Source of the DNA: Betaproteobacteria bacterium
GTDB lineage: Bacteria; Pseudomonadota; Gammaproteobacteria; Burkholderiales; Casimicrobiaceae
Reading direction: 5' to 3'
Length of the DNA stretch: 64,000 bases
Assembly: GCA_013298145.1 (NCBI GenBank)
Contig: JAAFJO010000004.1
Location: forward strand, 310,001 to 374,000
A model generated the notes under the pieces. It was not told the origin of the DNA. It did not search any database and saw only the letters and a list, made by a program, of their open reading frames with translations. Positions 43,786 to 53,140 of the stretch are shown here, piece after piece (within the stretch, counting starts at the first letter, position 1; each line of letters starts with the position of its first letter). The translations under genes were made by a program, and so were the position numbers.

Positions 43786-44901
43786 ATGGCTCTGGCAAAC
43801 GGCACCACCCTTGGCATCGCTCTTTCTGGGGGCGGTTTTCGCGCAACACTTTTTGGGCTCGGCGGCTTGCTGCGGCTCAACGACGCCGGGCTGTTGCAGC
43901 GGCTTGACCGCGTCACGAGCGTTTCTGGTGGATCAATCCTCGCAGGCGTGCTCGCGAGCCGGTGGCGAAATCTGCAATTTGTGAATGGCCGCGCCGCCAA
44001 TTTCGAGAGCGTCGTCGCTGAGGTCGTTCAGAAATTTTGCGCAGATACTGCAGATATCGAGGCCGGGTTGCTCGGCTGGATCACGCCGTTTCGCTCGGCG
44101 GGCGATTACTTGCGTCGCCATTACGAAGACGAGCTCTTCGGCAAAACCACGATGAAGCAATTGCCACAACGTCAACAAAACGCAGCGCCGCTTTTCGTGT
44201 TTTATGCGACCAACATGCAAACGGGCCGCAGCTTTCGTTTCCGCCAGGATTTCATCGCTGACTATCGGCTTGGTATCAACGACAAGGCCGATTTCCCGCT
44301 CGCGACTGCGGTCACCGCCTCCTCCGCATTTCCGCCAATCTTCTCGCCCGTGGAGATCGAGACTAATGCGAGCGATTGGCGCGATGAGGATTTCGCAGGC
44401 GAGCCGGGGTTGCTCAAGCGCCTGCGCGAAAAAATCGTGCTCGCCGACGGCGGGATCTACGACAACATGGGGCTCGAATCGTTGAGCGAAGACATCAAAC
44501 TCGTGAGCGACGCGGGCGCGCCGTTTTCCATTGAAGAATCGCTGCGCAGCGATTACTTCAGCCAGCTCGGCCGTGTGCGCGACATCCTAATCGATCAAAC
44601 GCGTGCGCTGCGTAAAAGCGAGCTCGTCGATGCGTTCAAGTCTGCTCGGTTGCACGGCGCGTACTGGGGGATTGGCACCAAGATCGCCAACTTCCCCGCC
44701 ACACAAAAGCTCGCGAGCGACACCGCGACCACGGCCGCACTCGAAGCCATCCCCACCCGTTTAGCGGCGACGTCCGCCGATGTGCAAGACCGGCTCATCA
44801 ACTGGGGCTATGCGCTGGCCGATTGCGCCCTGCGCTCCCGGGCGGATCTGCATATTCCTGGTAGCGCCGGATTGCCGCGCCCGCATCATCCGTTGGATTG
44901 A
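43786..44901 (+). CDS. Patatin-like phospholipase, first gene of the cassette
   Basis: A 371-residue lipid acyl hydrolase. The oxyanion loop is SGGGFR (residues 14-19). The nucleophile serine S47 lies in SVSGGS, and the dyad aspartate D221 in ADGGIYDNMG. There is no signal peptide or membrane helix, so the protein is cytoplasmic. It is followed by the CHAT gene after 6 bp. The patatin fold is a recurring membrane-damaging effector in bacterial immunity (for example in CBASS). Use here as an effector is inferred from the protease and MBL-fold partners. Confidence 0.92.
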   Translation: MALANGTTLGIALSGGGFRATLFGLGGLLRLNDAGLLQRLDRVTSVSGGSILAGVLASRWRNLQFVNGRAANFESVVAEVVQKFCADTADIEAGLLGWITPFRSAGDYLRRHYEDELFGKTTMKQLPQRQQNAAPLFVFYATNMQTGRSFRFRQDFIADYRLGINDKADFPLATAVTASSAFPPIFSPVEIETNASDWRDEDFAGEPGLLKRLREKIVLADGGIYDNMGLESLSEDIKLVSDAGAPFSIEESLRSDYFSQLGRVRDILIDQTRALRKSELVDAFKSARLHGAYWGIGTKIANFPATQKLASDTATTAALEAIPTRLAATSADVQDRLINWGYALADCALRSRADLHIPGSAGLPRPHHPLD

Positions 44902-44907
44902 CGCGCG

Positions 44908-47802
44908 ATGTTTCGCGAGCAATTTCCACATTGGGCGCGTGAGCTGAGCGACGAGGATTTGGCGCGCGCAGTGCTCGCCGCGGGTTTGATTTCAGAAAAG
45001 CCACTGGCGTGGTCGCAACCACCTGCGGGTATCGACGTGGCGAGCGCGCAGCAGCGTGCCCCACGATGGATTTGGTCGGAGCGGTTAGCAAAAACTACGT
45101 ATAAGCAATCAAAGGATTCTCCTTGCTCCATTTGGGCTAGGAAGACAGATACGTTTGACTCTATTTCCCTATTGCTTCGCTTTTCCACCCCGACTTTATG
45201 GGATTCGCGCATTGAAGCTCATCGCCTTCTTGTTGCGCTCAGGTGCGTGCGCGGCGCGACAATTGAATGCGCAAAAGATTGGGCCGATGCGACGCCGTGG
45301 CGCTTGCCCATTACGATTGGCGCACTCGAAGACGATGAAGCGGGGGCATGGTTCGCCGAGCAAAATCGCTGGGTGCCGCCCCACTGGCCCTTCGCGTATC
45401 GCATCGTAAATCGACAGTTTGACCGCGTTCCGATGCTTGCAGTCAACGCCACGCTGGCCGACGCTGAAACCCTGTTTGAGCATGCACCACCGCGATTGAA
45501 AGCTAACGCGGTCATCGTGAACGGTCTTGGCACGGCTGAAGCCTTGCAGAACTACGCTGCGTTCTATGACGCGCTGTATCGAATAGCGACGCGCTGCTCG
45601 GCAGCGGGCATCGTTGTCTTGAAAGCGCCACTCGCAAGCGTAGATTTCGCGCGGTCGATTCACCGCACGGCGATGGAATTGACACAAAACCTCGCCTTCG
45701 ATGCCGCGCTATTCGAAGCCTTTGGCGATAACGCTGTGCTCATCGGCAACGCCTCTCTTCTGCGCGAGGCGCGGGTCGCCACGCAACTCAAATCCTTGAC
45801 CTCGCAGCTTTCACGTTTATCGAAATCCGCTCCACTCAAACTTTCACAGCGAAGTGCACAGATGCTTTCAGCGCGAGCCCCCATGGCGATGAGCGCGCCG
45901 CCAGAAGCGGCTGAGGCTGTGAGTGTCGTCAACACCACGCTGCGCAGCGCCATGCGAAAGAGCGCGCCGGGCTTCGGGTTTGTTGGCGAATCGCACGAGG
46001 CAAGCGCCTTAACCGAGCTTGCGGATGCGGTGCGCGAAGCGGCTTCAGTTGAGGCCACTGCAGCGGCGAGCGCGCGACGCGTGCAGCAACAAAGCGCTGT
46101 GCGCAATACTGAGGCTGAAGCGTTTTCAAAAGTGAGTAACGGCTTTGCCGTCGGCGAGACGGTGGAGATGCGAATTCGTATTGGAAGCGCCAGCGATCCC
46201 GAGTGGCAATCGAGCGACGCCACCTTTCCAGACCATGAGCTACCCAAAAACGATAGCGAACACCGCTTGACGGTGATGTTGCATGAGCCGAGCTACATCG
46301 ATGTGCCCGTGCTCCGCGACATCGTACTTCCAACGACTGGTAACAGCGATGAAGCGGTGTTCACGTTTCTGCCGAAGGTTGCGGGCAACTTCGAAGCGCG
46401 AGCGAGCGTTTTGCATCGCGGGCGTGTGTTGCAAACCGCGCTTATTCGCGCCGTTATCGCGGAATCCCGCTCGGCGCTCACACCCGATCACAGCATCGAA
46501 GTGGTCGATGAAGCACGAGTGCGCTCTGACTGGACGGGGCTCTACGCGCGTGCACGCTTCGATCTCGCATTTGTGTACAACCGCGATGATGAACATGTGC
46601 CTCGCTTGACGGGCGTGTCGGATGATGTGGCGTGGACGCTCGATCTCGGGCGGGTGGAAGCGTCGGTGAAACGAATCAGCGGGTTGCTCTCCGATGCGGC
46701 GAGCCACGTTGTCGATCACAGCGATGGCCTCGATCAAGGCGACAACCCCGAGCTTCTCTCAAAGCTTGCGTTCTCGGGTCGTGAGCTGTTTCTCAATTTG
46801 CTCCACGAGCAAATCCGTAATCGCGCAGCAGGCAGCCTGGATCTTCGCAGCGATAGCGTTTCACACATTCAAATTGTTGGCACTCGTATTGATGAGTTGG
46901 TGCCCATCGAATTCATCTACGACTACCCGCTGTCTGCGTTTGAAGTGGAGCCCGCAGTTTGCCCGAAGCATCGAGAGGCGCTTGAGCGCGGCGAGTGTCC
47001 TGCCGAATGCGCAACCCGTCGCGCAGAGGGCGAGCATATTTGTCCAATGGGATTTTGGGGTGTGCGCAAAGTCATTGAACGGCATCTTTTCGATGGCACG
47101 CAAGCGGGGCGAGAAGCAACGCTCGTCGCGAGTAGCGAGGCGAATGCCGCCCACGAAACGCTATCGATCCGTATGCATGCACTCATTGGACGCAGCAACA
47201 ACGTCGCTGCCGCCACGCTGCAGCCGCTCATCGATCATCTGAATGCCGCGCTCCCCGAACGCGTTACCGTTGCCGAGAAATGGAAAGATTGGGTAAACGC
47301 CATTGAGACGCACGCACCCTCTTGGCTCATTGCGTTCCCGCACAACGACGGTACAGGCGCAGAGCGCAAGCTCGAACTGGGTGGTCAAAAAATTCGCACC
47401 ACCGCGTTTCCTGTCCATGACGCGCAGGCATCGTCGCCCGACGCCAGTGCGGATTATTTCGTGCGCCTTCCGGGAAGACCGGCACCGCTCGTCTTCTTGC
47501 TGGGCTGCGATACCTCGGGTGCGCTTGATGACTCCGGATCGCATTTGGATGCGTTCCGCCGAAGCGGTGCGGCGGTCATCATCTCCACCGTGGCCACCGT
47601 ATTTGGTGAACACGCAGTCGTCGTGGGTGAATCACTCGCGCGCGCCCTGCTCGACATCAGCGCAGACGCGGCAGGCGATCAGAAAAATGCAAAGCGTATG
47701 GGCGAAGTGCTGCGAGCAGCGAAACGAAAAGCGCTGCTAGAGAGTTTGCCGATGGCGCTCGGCATTGTCGCCTTTGGTGATGCTGATTGGAGAATCGTAT
47801 GA
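44908..47802 (+). CDS. Large CHAT-domain (caspase-like) protease
   Basis: A 964-residue protein. The C-terminal third is a CHAT peptidase, with the catalytic histidine H812 in IAFPHNDG and cysteine C867 in FLLGCDTSG. The domain begins near residue 600, and its core includes IELVPIEFIYDYP-like strands. An inserted cysteine cluster (C685, H688, C697, C701, C712, followed by GFWGVRKVIERH) looks like a zinc site. Residues of about 410-520 form an Ig-like beta-sandwich, and residues of about 120-290 may be a degenerate second caspase-like fold. No signal peptide or membrane helix is seen. It overlaps the MBL gene by ATGA. Known CHAT proteases include separase-like and CRISPR-associated proteases. 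A defence function is inferred. Confidence 0.87.
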   Translation: MFREQFPHWARELSDEDLARAVLAAGLISEKPLAWSQPPAGIDVASAQQRAPRWIWSERLAKTTYKQSKDSPCSIWARKTDTFDSISLLLRFSTPTLWDSRIEAHRLLVALRCVRGATIECAKDWADATPWRLPITIGALEDDEAGAWFAEQNRWVPPHWPFAYRIVNRQFDRVPMLAVNATLADAETLFEHAPPRLKANAVIVNGLGTAEALQNYAAFYDALYRIATRCSAAGIVVLKAPLASVDFARSIHRTAMELTQNLAFDAALFEAFGDNAVLIGNASLLREARVATQLKSLTSQLSRLSKSAPLKLSQRSAQMLSARAPMAMSAPPEAAEAVSVVNTTLRSAMRKSAPGFGFVGESHEASALTELADAVREAASVEATAAASARRVQQQSAVRNTEAEAFSKVSNGFAVGETVEMRIRIGSASDPEWQSSDATFPDHELPKNDSEHRLTVMLHEPSYIDVPVLRDIVLPTTGNSDEAVFTFLPKVAGNFEARASVLHRGRVLQTALIRAVIAESRSALTPDHSIEVVDEARVRSDWTGLYARARFDLAFVYNRDDEHVPRLTGVSDDVAWTLDLGRVEASVKRISGLLSDAASHVVDHSDGLDQGDNPELLSKLAFSGRELFLNLLHEQIRNRAAGSLDLRSDSVSHIQIVGTRIDELVPIEFIYDYPLSAFEVEPAVCPKHREALERGECPAECATRRAEGEHICPMGFWGVRKVIERHLFDGTQAGREATLVASSEANAAHETLSIRMHALIGRSNNVAAATLQPLIDHLNAALPERVTVAEKWKDWVNAIETHAPSWLIAFPHNDGTGAERKLELGGQKIRTTAFPVHDAQASSPDASADYFVRLPGRPAPLVFLLGCDTSGALDDSGSHLDAFRRSGAAVIISTVATVFGEHAVVVGESLARALLDISADAAGDQKNAKRMGEVLRAAKRKALLESLPMALGIVAFGDADWRIV

Positions 47803-48908
47803 GCAAGTTTTTGCAGATTGAGATGCTGCTCGCTGCGCATGGCGACGCGCTTTGGATTGAGTACGGTAGCGCTACGCGAACGCGACGTATCCTGATCGAC
47901 GGTGGGCCGATCGGCACCTACGAGGCGCTGCAAGCGAAGATCGACACATTGCTTCCCGGTGCTAACGGGTTCGAAGCGATCATCCTCACCCATGTCGACA
48001 CTGATCATGTCGATGGGCTGGTACGCCTTTTTGCGCACAAGAAAAGCGAATGGAAATTCACCACCAAAGATGTGTGGTTCAACGGCTGGAAACATCTAAG
48101 CCATCTCACACTCGGTGGAAATCAGGGCGAATTCTTCAGTGCCCTCATCGCAAATCGACTTGGGGACGATAAGTGGAACAAAGCGTTTGGTGGGGAGACG
48201 ATTGTCGTTCCCGACGTTGGCAATTTGCCGCGTGTGAAGCTCGCCGACAATTTCACGATCACGTTGCTTTCACCTACGCCCGCGAAACTCGAAAAGATGA
48301 AAAAGGCGTGGGAAAAGGATGTGAAAACGTTTGAGCCAGGCGATCTCGATGCTGCATGGGAAGCGCTCGCCAAACAGAAGAAGTATCTGCCCGACAAAAC
48401 GCTACTAGGTTCCACGCCCGAGATCGATGCCGAACTTGAGAAACAAGCGAAACCGGACAACGCCGCCGCCAACGGCGCGAGCATTGCCTTCCTCGCCGAG
48501 TTTGGTGAAATGAGTGCCCTCTTCCTCGGCGACGCGCACGCCGATGCGGTCGCCTCATCCATCGAGCGGCTGCTAATTGCTCGCGGCGAGGCGCGGCTTC
48601 AGGTAGACGCGGTAAAGGTGGCGCACCACGGCAGCAAAGCGAATGTGAGCGACGAATTGCTCGCACTCATCGAATCACCGCATTGGCTGATTAGCACCAG
48701 TGGCGCGCAGTTCAAGCACCCTGACGAAGAGGCGATCAAGCGCATCATCGCGCGATCAACTCACCCTAAGCCAACGCTTCATTTCAACTATCGAACGCAA
48801 TTCAACGAGATGTGGGACGACGACGCGCTGCGCAGCAAACTTCGCTACGCGACGGTCTACAACGATTCCGAAGCCGAGCCGCTGGCGTTGCGCCTTGAGC
48901 GCAAGTAG
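47799..48908 (+). CDS. MBL-fold hydrolase (ComEC C-terminal type), third gene of the cassette
   Basis: A 369-residue metallo-beta-lactamase-fold protein. The metal motif is THVDTDH (H65, D67, D69, H70), the HxDxDH variant usual in ComEC-type enzymes. FLGDAHADA and VAHHGSKAN (H276, H277) complete the site. There is no membrane part, unlike full ComEC. ComEC-type MBL domains are nucleases or phosphodiesterases. It starts on the CHAT stop (ATGA overlap), so it is translated together with the protease. Confidence 0.92.
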   Translation: MSKFLQIEMLLAAHGDALWIEYGSATRTRRILIDGGPIGTYEALQAKIDTLLPGANGFEAIILTHVDTDHVDGLVRLFAHKKSEWKFTTKDVWFNGWKHLSHLTLGGNQGEFFSALIANRLGDDKWNKAFGGETIVVPDVGNLPRVKLADNFTITLLSPTPAKLEKMKKAWEKDVKTFEPGDLDAAWEALAKQKKYLPDKTLLGSTPEIDAELEKQAKPDNAAANGASIAFLAEFGEMSALFLGDAHADAVASSIERLLIARGEARLQVDAVKVAHHGSKANVSDELLALIESPHWLISTSGAQFKHPDEEAIKRIIARSTHPKPTLHFNYRTQFNEMWDDDALRSKLRYATVYNDSEAEPLALRLERK

Positions 48909-49026
48909 GTGACAACAACTCATCTCTCGTCCATACACCGTAAGGGCAAGCGGTCGATTTCAATAGTTTTCGTTACGTCTGTTTCTATGCGCCTAGCCCA
49001 AGTAAATCAGGGGCGAGGATTATTTT

Positions 49027-50241
49027 TTAGCGCGCAAGGAGTGCGATTTCCAGGCGATCCAAGGTGTCCGAGAGTGCGCTCGAGGCTGCGCCAACGGCGC
49101 CGCGCTGCGTACGCTTTGCGGTTGGCAGTAACTTTCGCTTTTCGTCGCGCAATACGCGCTCATTCATGCGCAGGCCGTAGGATGCGAATACTGGCGAGAG
49201 CACGTCAATGCGTTCGAGCAATTGCTGGCGCGTGCGCTGATACGCGTGCTCTGCAACGCGACGGCGGTTCGCGTAGCTAAAGATATTCAAGAAGAACAGG
49301 TCAGCATCGCCCTTCGAGGGTTCGAGCACCATCAAGCGAGCGTCGGGATACGCGGTGGCGTAATGCTGAACCGTGCGATGCATCCGCGAATGAATGATCG
49401 CGCGGAAGGTTTGTGAAAGCACCGTCGGCAGACCCCGCTCGGATAAGTGCGATTGCGCACGCTGCGCGGCGGTGCCATCGAACGGGACCAGCGGATTGAT
49501 ACAGATGACGAGTTTCGCGCCGATGGCGAGCGCGCTTGATGCATGCAACGTCTTGTTAAGCGCGCCGTCCACATATTGTCGTGCGCCAATTTTTACCGGC
49601 GGATACATGCCCGGCAGCGCACTAGAGGCTTGCACCGCTTGCGAAATCGGAACATGCGCCGTGTCGCGCGTGCCGAACTCAACCGTTTCACCCGAATCCA
49701 GATCGGTGGCGATCACGAAAAGGGGCGCGGATAGCTTGCGGAAATCGTTGCTGCGCGCTGAGCGGGTAAGCAAGCTGCGCACGCCGCGTTCAATGGCCGA
49801 GTTATCAAACAGCCCTGTTGGCAACACGGCGGAAAGCCGTTGCAATTCATCGACGATGCGCTGAGGTTTGCCGCTCGTTGCCGTCGACCACAATGCAGCC
49901 GCGACCGCGCCAGGCAGGCGCGCCAGACGACGCCCGTACTCGCCATAGGCAGGGTGCATAAAGACCGATGGTTCGAGGGTATCGCCGTCCGGCCCTTCGT
50001 TTTCGATAAAGAGCTGCACCAGTTCGCGTGGCGAGATACCGTTGGCAAGTCCGGTGGCGACGTACGCGCCCGCGCTTACGCCCACGTACGCGTAGAGCTT
50101 GGTGAAATCAAGCGCTGGCACCGCCTCAGAGAGCGCCGCCAAGGCGCCCACTTCGTACATCGCCCCTAGCGGGCCGCCGCCCGCGAGCGCGAGCGCAATC
50201 GGTTGACGATCTTCGGGAAGGCGAATGGCGGGTTCAGACAT
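49027..50241 (-). CDS. Patatin-like phospholipase (RssA/YjjU type)
   Basis: A 404-residue cytoplasmic phospholipase. The oxyanion loop is AGGGPLGAMYEVG, the nucleophile is in GVSAGAYVATG, and the aspartate in YVDGALN. A helical C-terminal region of about 120 residues follows. It converges on the cassette at 43786-48908, with 118 bp between the stops, and belongs to a different patatin subgroup. Whether it shares the cassette's function is unclear. Proximity to the phasin suggests lipid or polyhydroxyalkanoate turnover as an alternative. Confidence 0.9.
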   Translation of the reverse strand: MSEPAIRLPEDRQPIALALAGGGPLGAMYEVGALAALSEAVPALDFTKLYAYVGVSAGAYVATGLANGISPRELVQLFIENEGPDGDTLEPSVFMHPAYGEYGRRLARLPGAVAAALWSTATSGKPQRIVDELQRLSAVLPTGLFDNSAIERGVRSLLTRSARSNDFRKLSAPLFVIATDLDSGETVEFGTRDTAHVPISQAVQASSALPGMYPPVKIGARQYVDGALNKTLHASSALAIGAKLVICINPLVPFDGTAAQRAQSHLSERGLPTVLSQTFRAIIHSRMHRTVQHYATAYPDARLMVLEPSKGDADLFFLNIFSYANRRRVAEHAYQRTRQQLLERIDVLSPVFASYGLRMNERVLRDEKRKLLPTAKRTQRGAVGAASSALSDTLDRLEIALLAR

Positions 50242-50291
50242 GGCGAACGATCAAATTTGGCTGGGATTTACGCTAACGTTGGAGCACAAGA

Positions 50292-50314
50292 AAACGGCCA
50301 CCGAAGTGGCCGTT
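50292..50314 (-). terminator. Terminator of the phasin gene
   Basis: The stem AACGGCCAC/GTGGCCGTT with a four-base loop is followed, reading the minus strand, by TTTCTT. Confidence 0.85.
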
Positions 50315-50345
50315 CTACGCTGTACTCCGTCGGTATGCGACGAGT

Positions 50346-50888
50346 TTAGTTCACCACGCGCGCAACAGCGGCTTTGGCTTTCTTAACCGGACGCTTTGCA
50401 GCCTTAGCAGCCATCTTCACGACGGTGTTTGCGGCACCGTTTGCCTTCGCGACCACTTTCTTGGCCACGCTCGGCGTTGCTTTCGAACCGTTTAATTTGT
50501 TGACTTGCTTGGTCAGCTCTTCAACGCGTGCGGTTAGCGCTGCGATGTCGGCCTTCGATGGTACGCCGAGGCGGCTGACCGCGCGGCCTACACGCTCTTC
50601 AAATACAGTCTCCAAGCGATCCCATGCGCCGGCCGCTTTGCTGGTCGCTTCGGTGATCTTGCCTGAAACTTCGTTGGTCACGTCTGCAACCTGAGAGTCG
50701 GCAAACTTGCGAACTTTCTTTTGCAAGCCTGCGCCTTCTTTCACGAGCGCTTCAAACACCTTGCTGCCCTCTTCTTGGGCTTTGGAAAATGCGCCGAGTC
50801 CCGCGAGCCAGATCTGCGACGAGGATTCTTTCACCGTGCCGAGCAGATTTGTGTCGGCTTCCTTTGCTTTGCTGAACTTCTTGACCAT
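50346..50888 (-). CDS. Phasin-family polyhydroxyalkanoate granule protein
   Basis: A 180-residue protein. The N-terminal phasin segment (SSQIWLAGLGAFSKAQEEGSKVFEALVKEG) binds polyhydroxyalkanoate granules. A leucine-zipper-like part (TARVEELTKQVNKLNG) and a lysine/alanine-rich histone-H1-like tail (AAKRPVKKAKAAV) follow. This is the PhaF-type architecture, in which the tail binds DNA and helps segregate granules. No pha synthase gene is in the window. Confidence 0.9.
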   Translation of the reverse strand: MVKKFSKAKEADTNLLGTVKESSSQIWLAGLGAFSKAQEEGSKVFEALVKEGAGLQKKVRKFADSQVADVTNEVSGKITEATSKAAGAWDRLETVFEERVGRAVSRLGVPSKADIAALTARVEELTKQVNKLNGSKATPSVAKKVVAKANGAANTVVKMAAKAAKRPVKKAKAAVARVVN

Positions 50889-51084
50889 GTTGTACTCACT
50901 CCCTTAAGGCGTTGCAAAAAAATTGAATGATCGAACTGTAGGCAGCCTCCATAGAGCGCACATCCTAGAAACCCTAGTTTTTCCTAGGAGTGCGGCTCTA
51001 GAATGGGTTGCAAGTCGTCGAAGCAACAAGAATGCGGCGGCGCAACACTACAACGCACACTACGACAGGTATCAAGGAGGCTCA

Positions 51085-53085
51085 ATGAGTTACTTCGTCA
51101 CTGGCGCATCTGGCTTTATCGGCAAGCGCCTCGTAAAAAAACTGCTTGAACGCAAAGGGGCCACGGTCTATTTTCTGATCCGCGCCGAGAGCAAAAAGAA
51201 GCTCCCGAAGATGATGTCGTTCTGGGGCGCAGACGCTGAAAAGCGCTGCATACCCGTTGTCGGCGATTTGGCAAAGCCGCTGCTCGGCGTCGCGGCGGCG
51301 GATCGAACCAAGCTCAAAAGCGCGAAGATCAAACATTTCTTCCACCTCGCTGCCGTCTATGACATGACCGCCAGTGCAGAGGAAAACCAGATCACCAATG
51401 TCGAAGGCACAAAGAACGCAGTCACGCTCGCCAACGACATCAAAGCCGCGCAGTTCGATCACATGAGCTCGATTGCGGTCGCTGGCAACTACGAAGGCGT
51501 GTTCCGCGAAGACATGTTCGATGAGGCGAAGGATTACCTCGATCATCCGTACATGCAAACGAAGCACGATAGCGAAGCTTACGTGCGCGAGCATTGCAAC
51601 ATGGCCTGGCGCGTTTACCGCCCAGGTGTGGTGCTCGGTGATTCAAAGACTGGCGAGATCGACAAGATCGACGGGCCGTATTACTTCTTCAAGCTGATCC
51701 AGCGCATGCGCGAGATGCTGCCGCCATGGATGCCCGCCATCGGGATCGAGGGCGGTCGAATGAATATGGTGCCGGTTGACTTCGTGGTCGACGCCACCGA
51801 TCACATCGCGCACGCGAAGGGCAACGACAAAAAGGCCTTCCATCTCACCGATCCAGCGCCGATGCGCATCGGTGATTCGCTCAACGTGTTCGCCCGCGCC
51901 GCACACGCACCGCAAATGGCGCTACGCGTCAACGCCGCACTCTTCGGGTTCATCCCACAGAGCGTGGTGAAGGGCGTTTCTGCGCTACCGCCAGTGCGCC
52001 GCATCAAGAATGCGGTGATGAAAGATTTAGGTATTCCTGAAGACACGCTTTCGTTCATCAACTACCCCGTTCGCTTCGATTGCCGCGATACGCTGAAGGC
52101 ACTCGATGGCACCAAGATCGCTGTGCCGCCGCTCGAGGATTACGCATGGAAGCTTTGGGATTACTGGGAGCGACATCTTGATCCCGATCTCTTCATTGAT
52201 CGCACGTTGAAGGGCCAAATCACTGGCAAGGTCATTCTGATTACGGGCGGCACCTCCGGAATCGGGCAAGCGACCGCGCTCAAAATCGCCGAGGCGGGTA
52301 CAGCAAAAGCGGTGATCGTGTGCGGACGCGATCAAGAAAAGATCGACGAAACACTCGCGTTAGCGAAGAAACGCAAGGTGAAAATCTCGGCGTATCCTGC
52401 GGACGTCACCGACGAGGCGAGTTGCGGCGACTTCGTAAAACTTCTTGAAGAGAAATACGGCGGCGTTGACATTCTCGTGAACAACGCGGGTCGCTCGATT
52501 CGCCGCGCGGTTGAGAATAGCTACGACCGCTTCCATGACTACACCCGCACGATGGACGTGAACTACTTCGGCGCACTGCGCATTACGCTGGGTTTGCTCG
52601 GCGGGATGGCCGCGAAGAAGAAGGGGCACGTAATCAATATTTCGTCGATTGGTGTGCTCACGAATGCGCCACGCTTCTCCGCCTATGTTGCGTCTAAAGC
52701 AGCGTTGGACGCGTTCACGCGCTGCGCGTCATCAGAGTACAGTGATCGCGGGATTTCATTCACTACGATCAATATGCCGCTGGTGAAAACACCGATGATT
52801 GCGCCTACGAAGATCTACAACAACGTACCAACGCTCGAACCAGATGAAGCAGCTGACATGATCATTCGTGCGATTGTGTACAAGCCAGTGCGCATCGCAA
52901 CTCGCCTGGGTATCTTGGGCCAAGTGCTTCACGCATTTGCACCGCGCATCGCGCAAATCGTGATGAACACGAGCTTCCGCATGTTCGGGGATTCCGAGGC
53001 CGCAAAAGGCAAGAAAAACGAAGTCACCGGCCCTTCGGCAGACCAACTCGCCCTCTCGAACCTGATGCGCGGAATCCACTTCTAG
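51085..53085 (+). CDS. Alcohol-forming fatty acyl-CoA reductase (two-domain SDR)
   Basis: A 666-residue fusion of two short-chain dehydrogenase modules. The N-terminal extended SDR has GASGFIGKRL and a catalytic Y-x3-K in YMQTKHDS. The C-terminal classical SDR has ITGGTSGIGQAT, NNAGRSIRR and YVASKAALDAF. The order and many blocks (LVKTPMIAPTKIYN, VPVDFVVDATDHIAH, YWERHLDPDLF) match the Marinobacter enzyme that reduces acyl-CoA to fatty alcohol for wax esters. The start has a strong ribosome binding site (AAGGAGG). It supplies alcohol for neutral lipids. A wax ester synthase is not in the window. Confidence 0.92.
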   Translation: MSYFVTGASGFIGKRLVKKLLERKGATVYFLIRAESKKKLPKMMSFWGADAEKRCIPVVGDLAKPLLGVAAADRTKLKSAKIKHFFHLAAVYDMTASAEENQITNVEGTKNAVTLANDIKAAQFDHMSSIAVAGNYEGVFREDMFDEAKDYLDHPYMQTKHDSEAYVREHCNMAWRVYRPGVVLGDSKTGEIDKIDGPYYFFKLIQRMREMLPPWMPAIGIEGGRMNMVPVDFVVDATDHIAHAKGNDKKAFHLTDPAPMRIGDSLNVFARAAHAPQMALRVNAALFGFIPQSVVKGVSALPPVRRIKNAVMKDLGIPEDTLSFINYPVRFDCRDTLKALDGTKIAVPPLEDYAWKLWDYWERHLDPDLFIDRTLKGQITGKVILITGGTSGIGQATALKIAEAGTAKAVIVCGRDQEKIDETLALAKKRKVKISAYPADVTDEASCGDFVKLLEEKYGGVDILVNNAGRSIRRAVENSYDRFHDYTRTMDVNYFGALRITLGLLGGMAAKKKGHVINISSIGVLTNAPRFSAYVASKAALDAFTRCASSEYSDRGISFTTINMPLVKTPMIAPTKIYNNVPTLEPDEAADMIIRAIVYKPVRIATRLGILGQVLHAFAPRIAQIVMNTSFRMFGDSEAAKGKKNEVTGPSADQLALSNLMRGIHF

Positions 53086-53103
53086 ACCGTACGCTGCTCA
53101 CCT

Positions 53104-53140
53104 GCGGACATACGGCAAGTTGCAGTATGTCCGCTTTTTT
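53104..53140 (+). terminator. Terminator after the acyl-CoA reductase gene
   Basis: The 10-bp stem GCGGACATAC/GTATGTCCGC (53104-53113 with 53125-53134) is followed by six T residues. Confidence 0.92.

Noticed and set aside
43580..43984. Open frame in the leader of the patatin gene, possible leader peptide
   Set aside because: No ribosome binding site or known domain, and it runs into the patatin gene in another frame. It is more likely chance.
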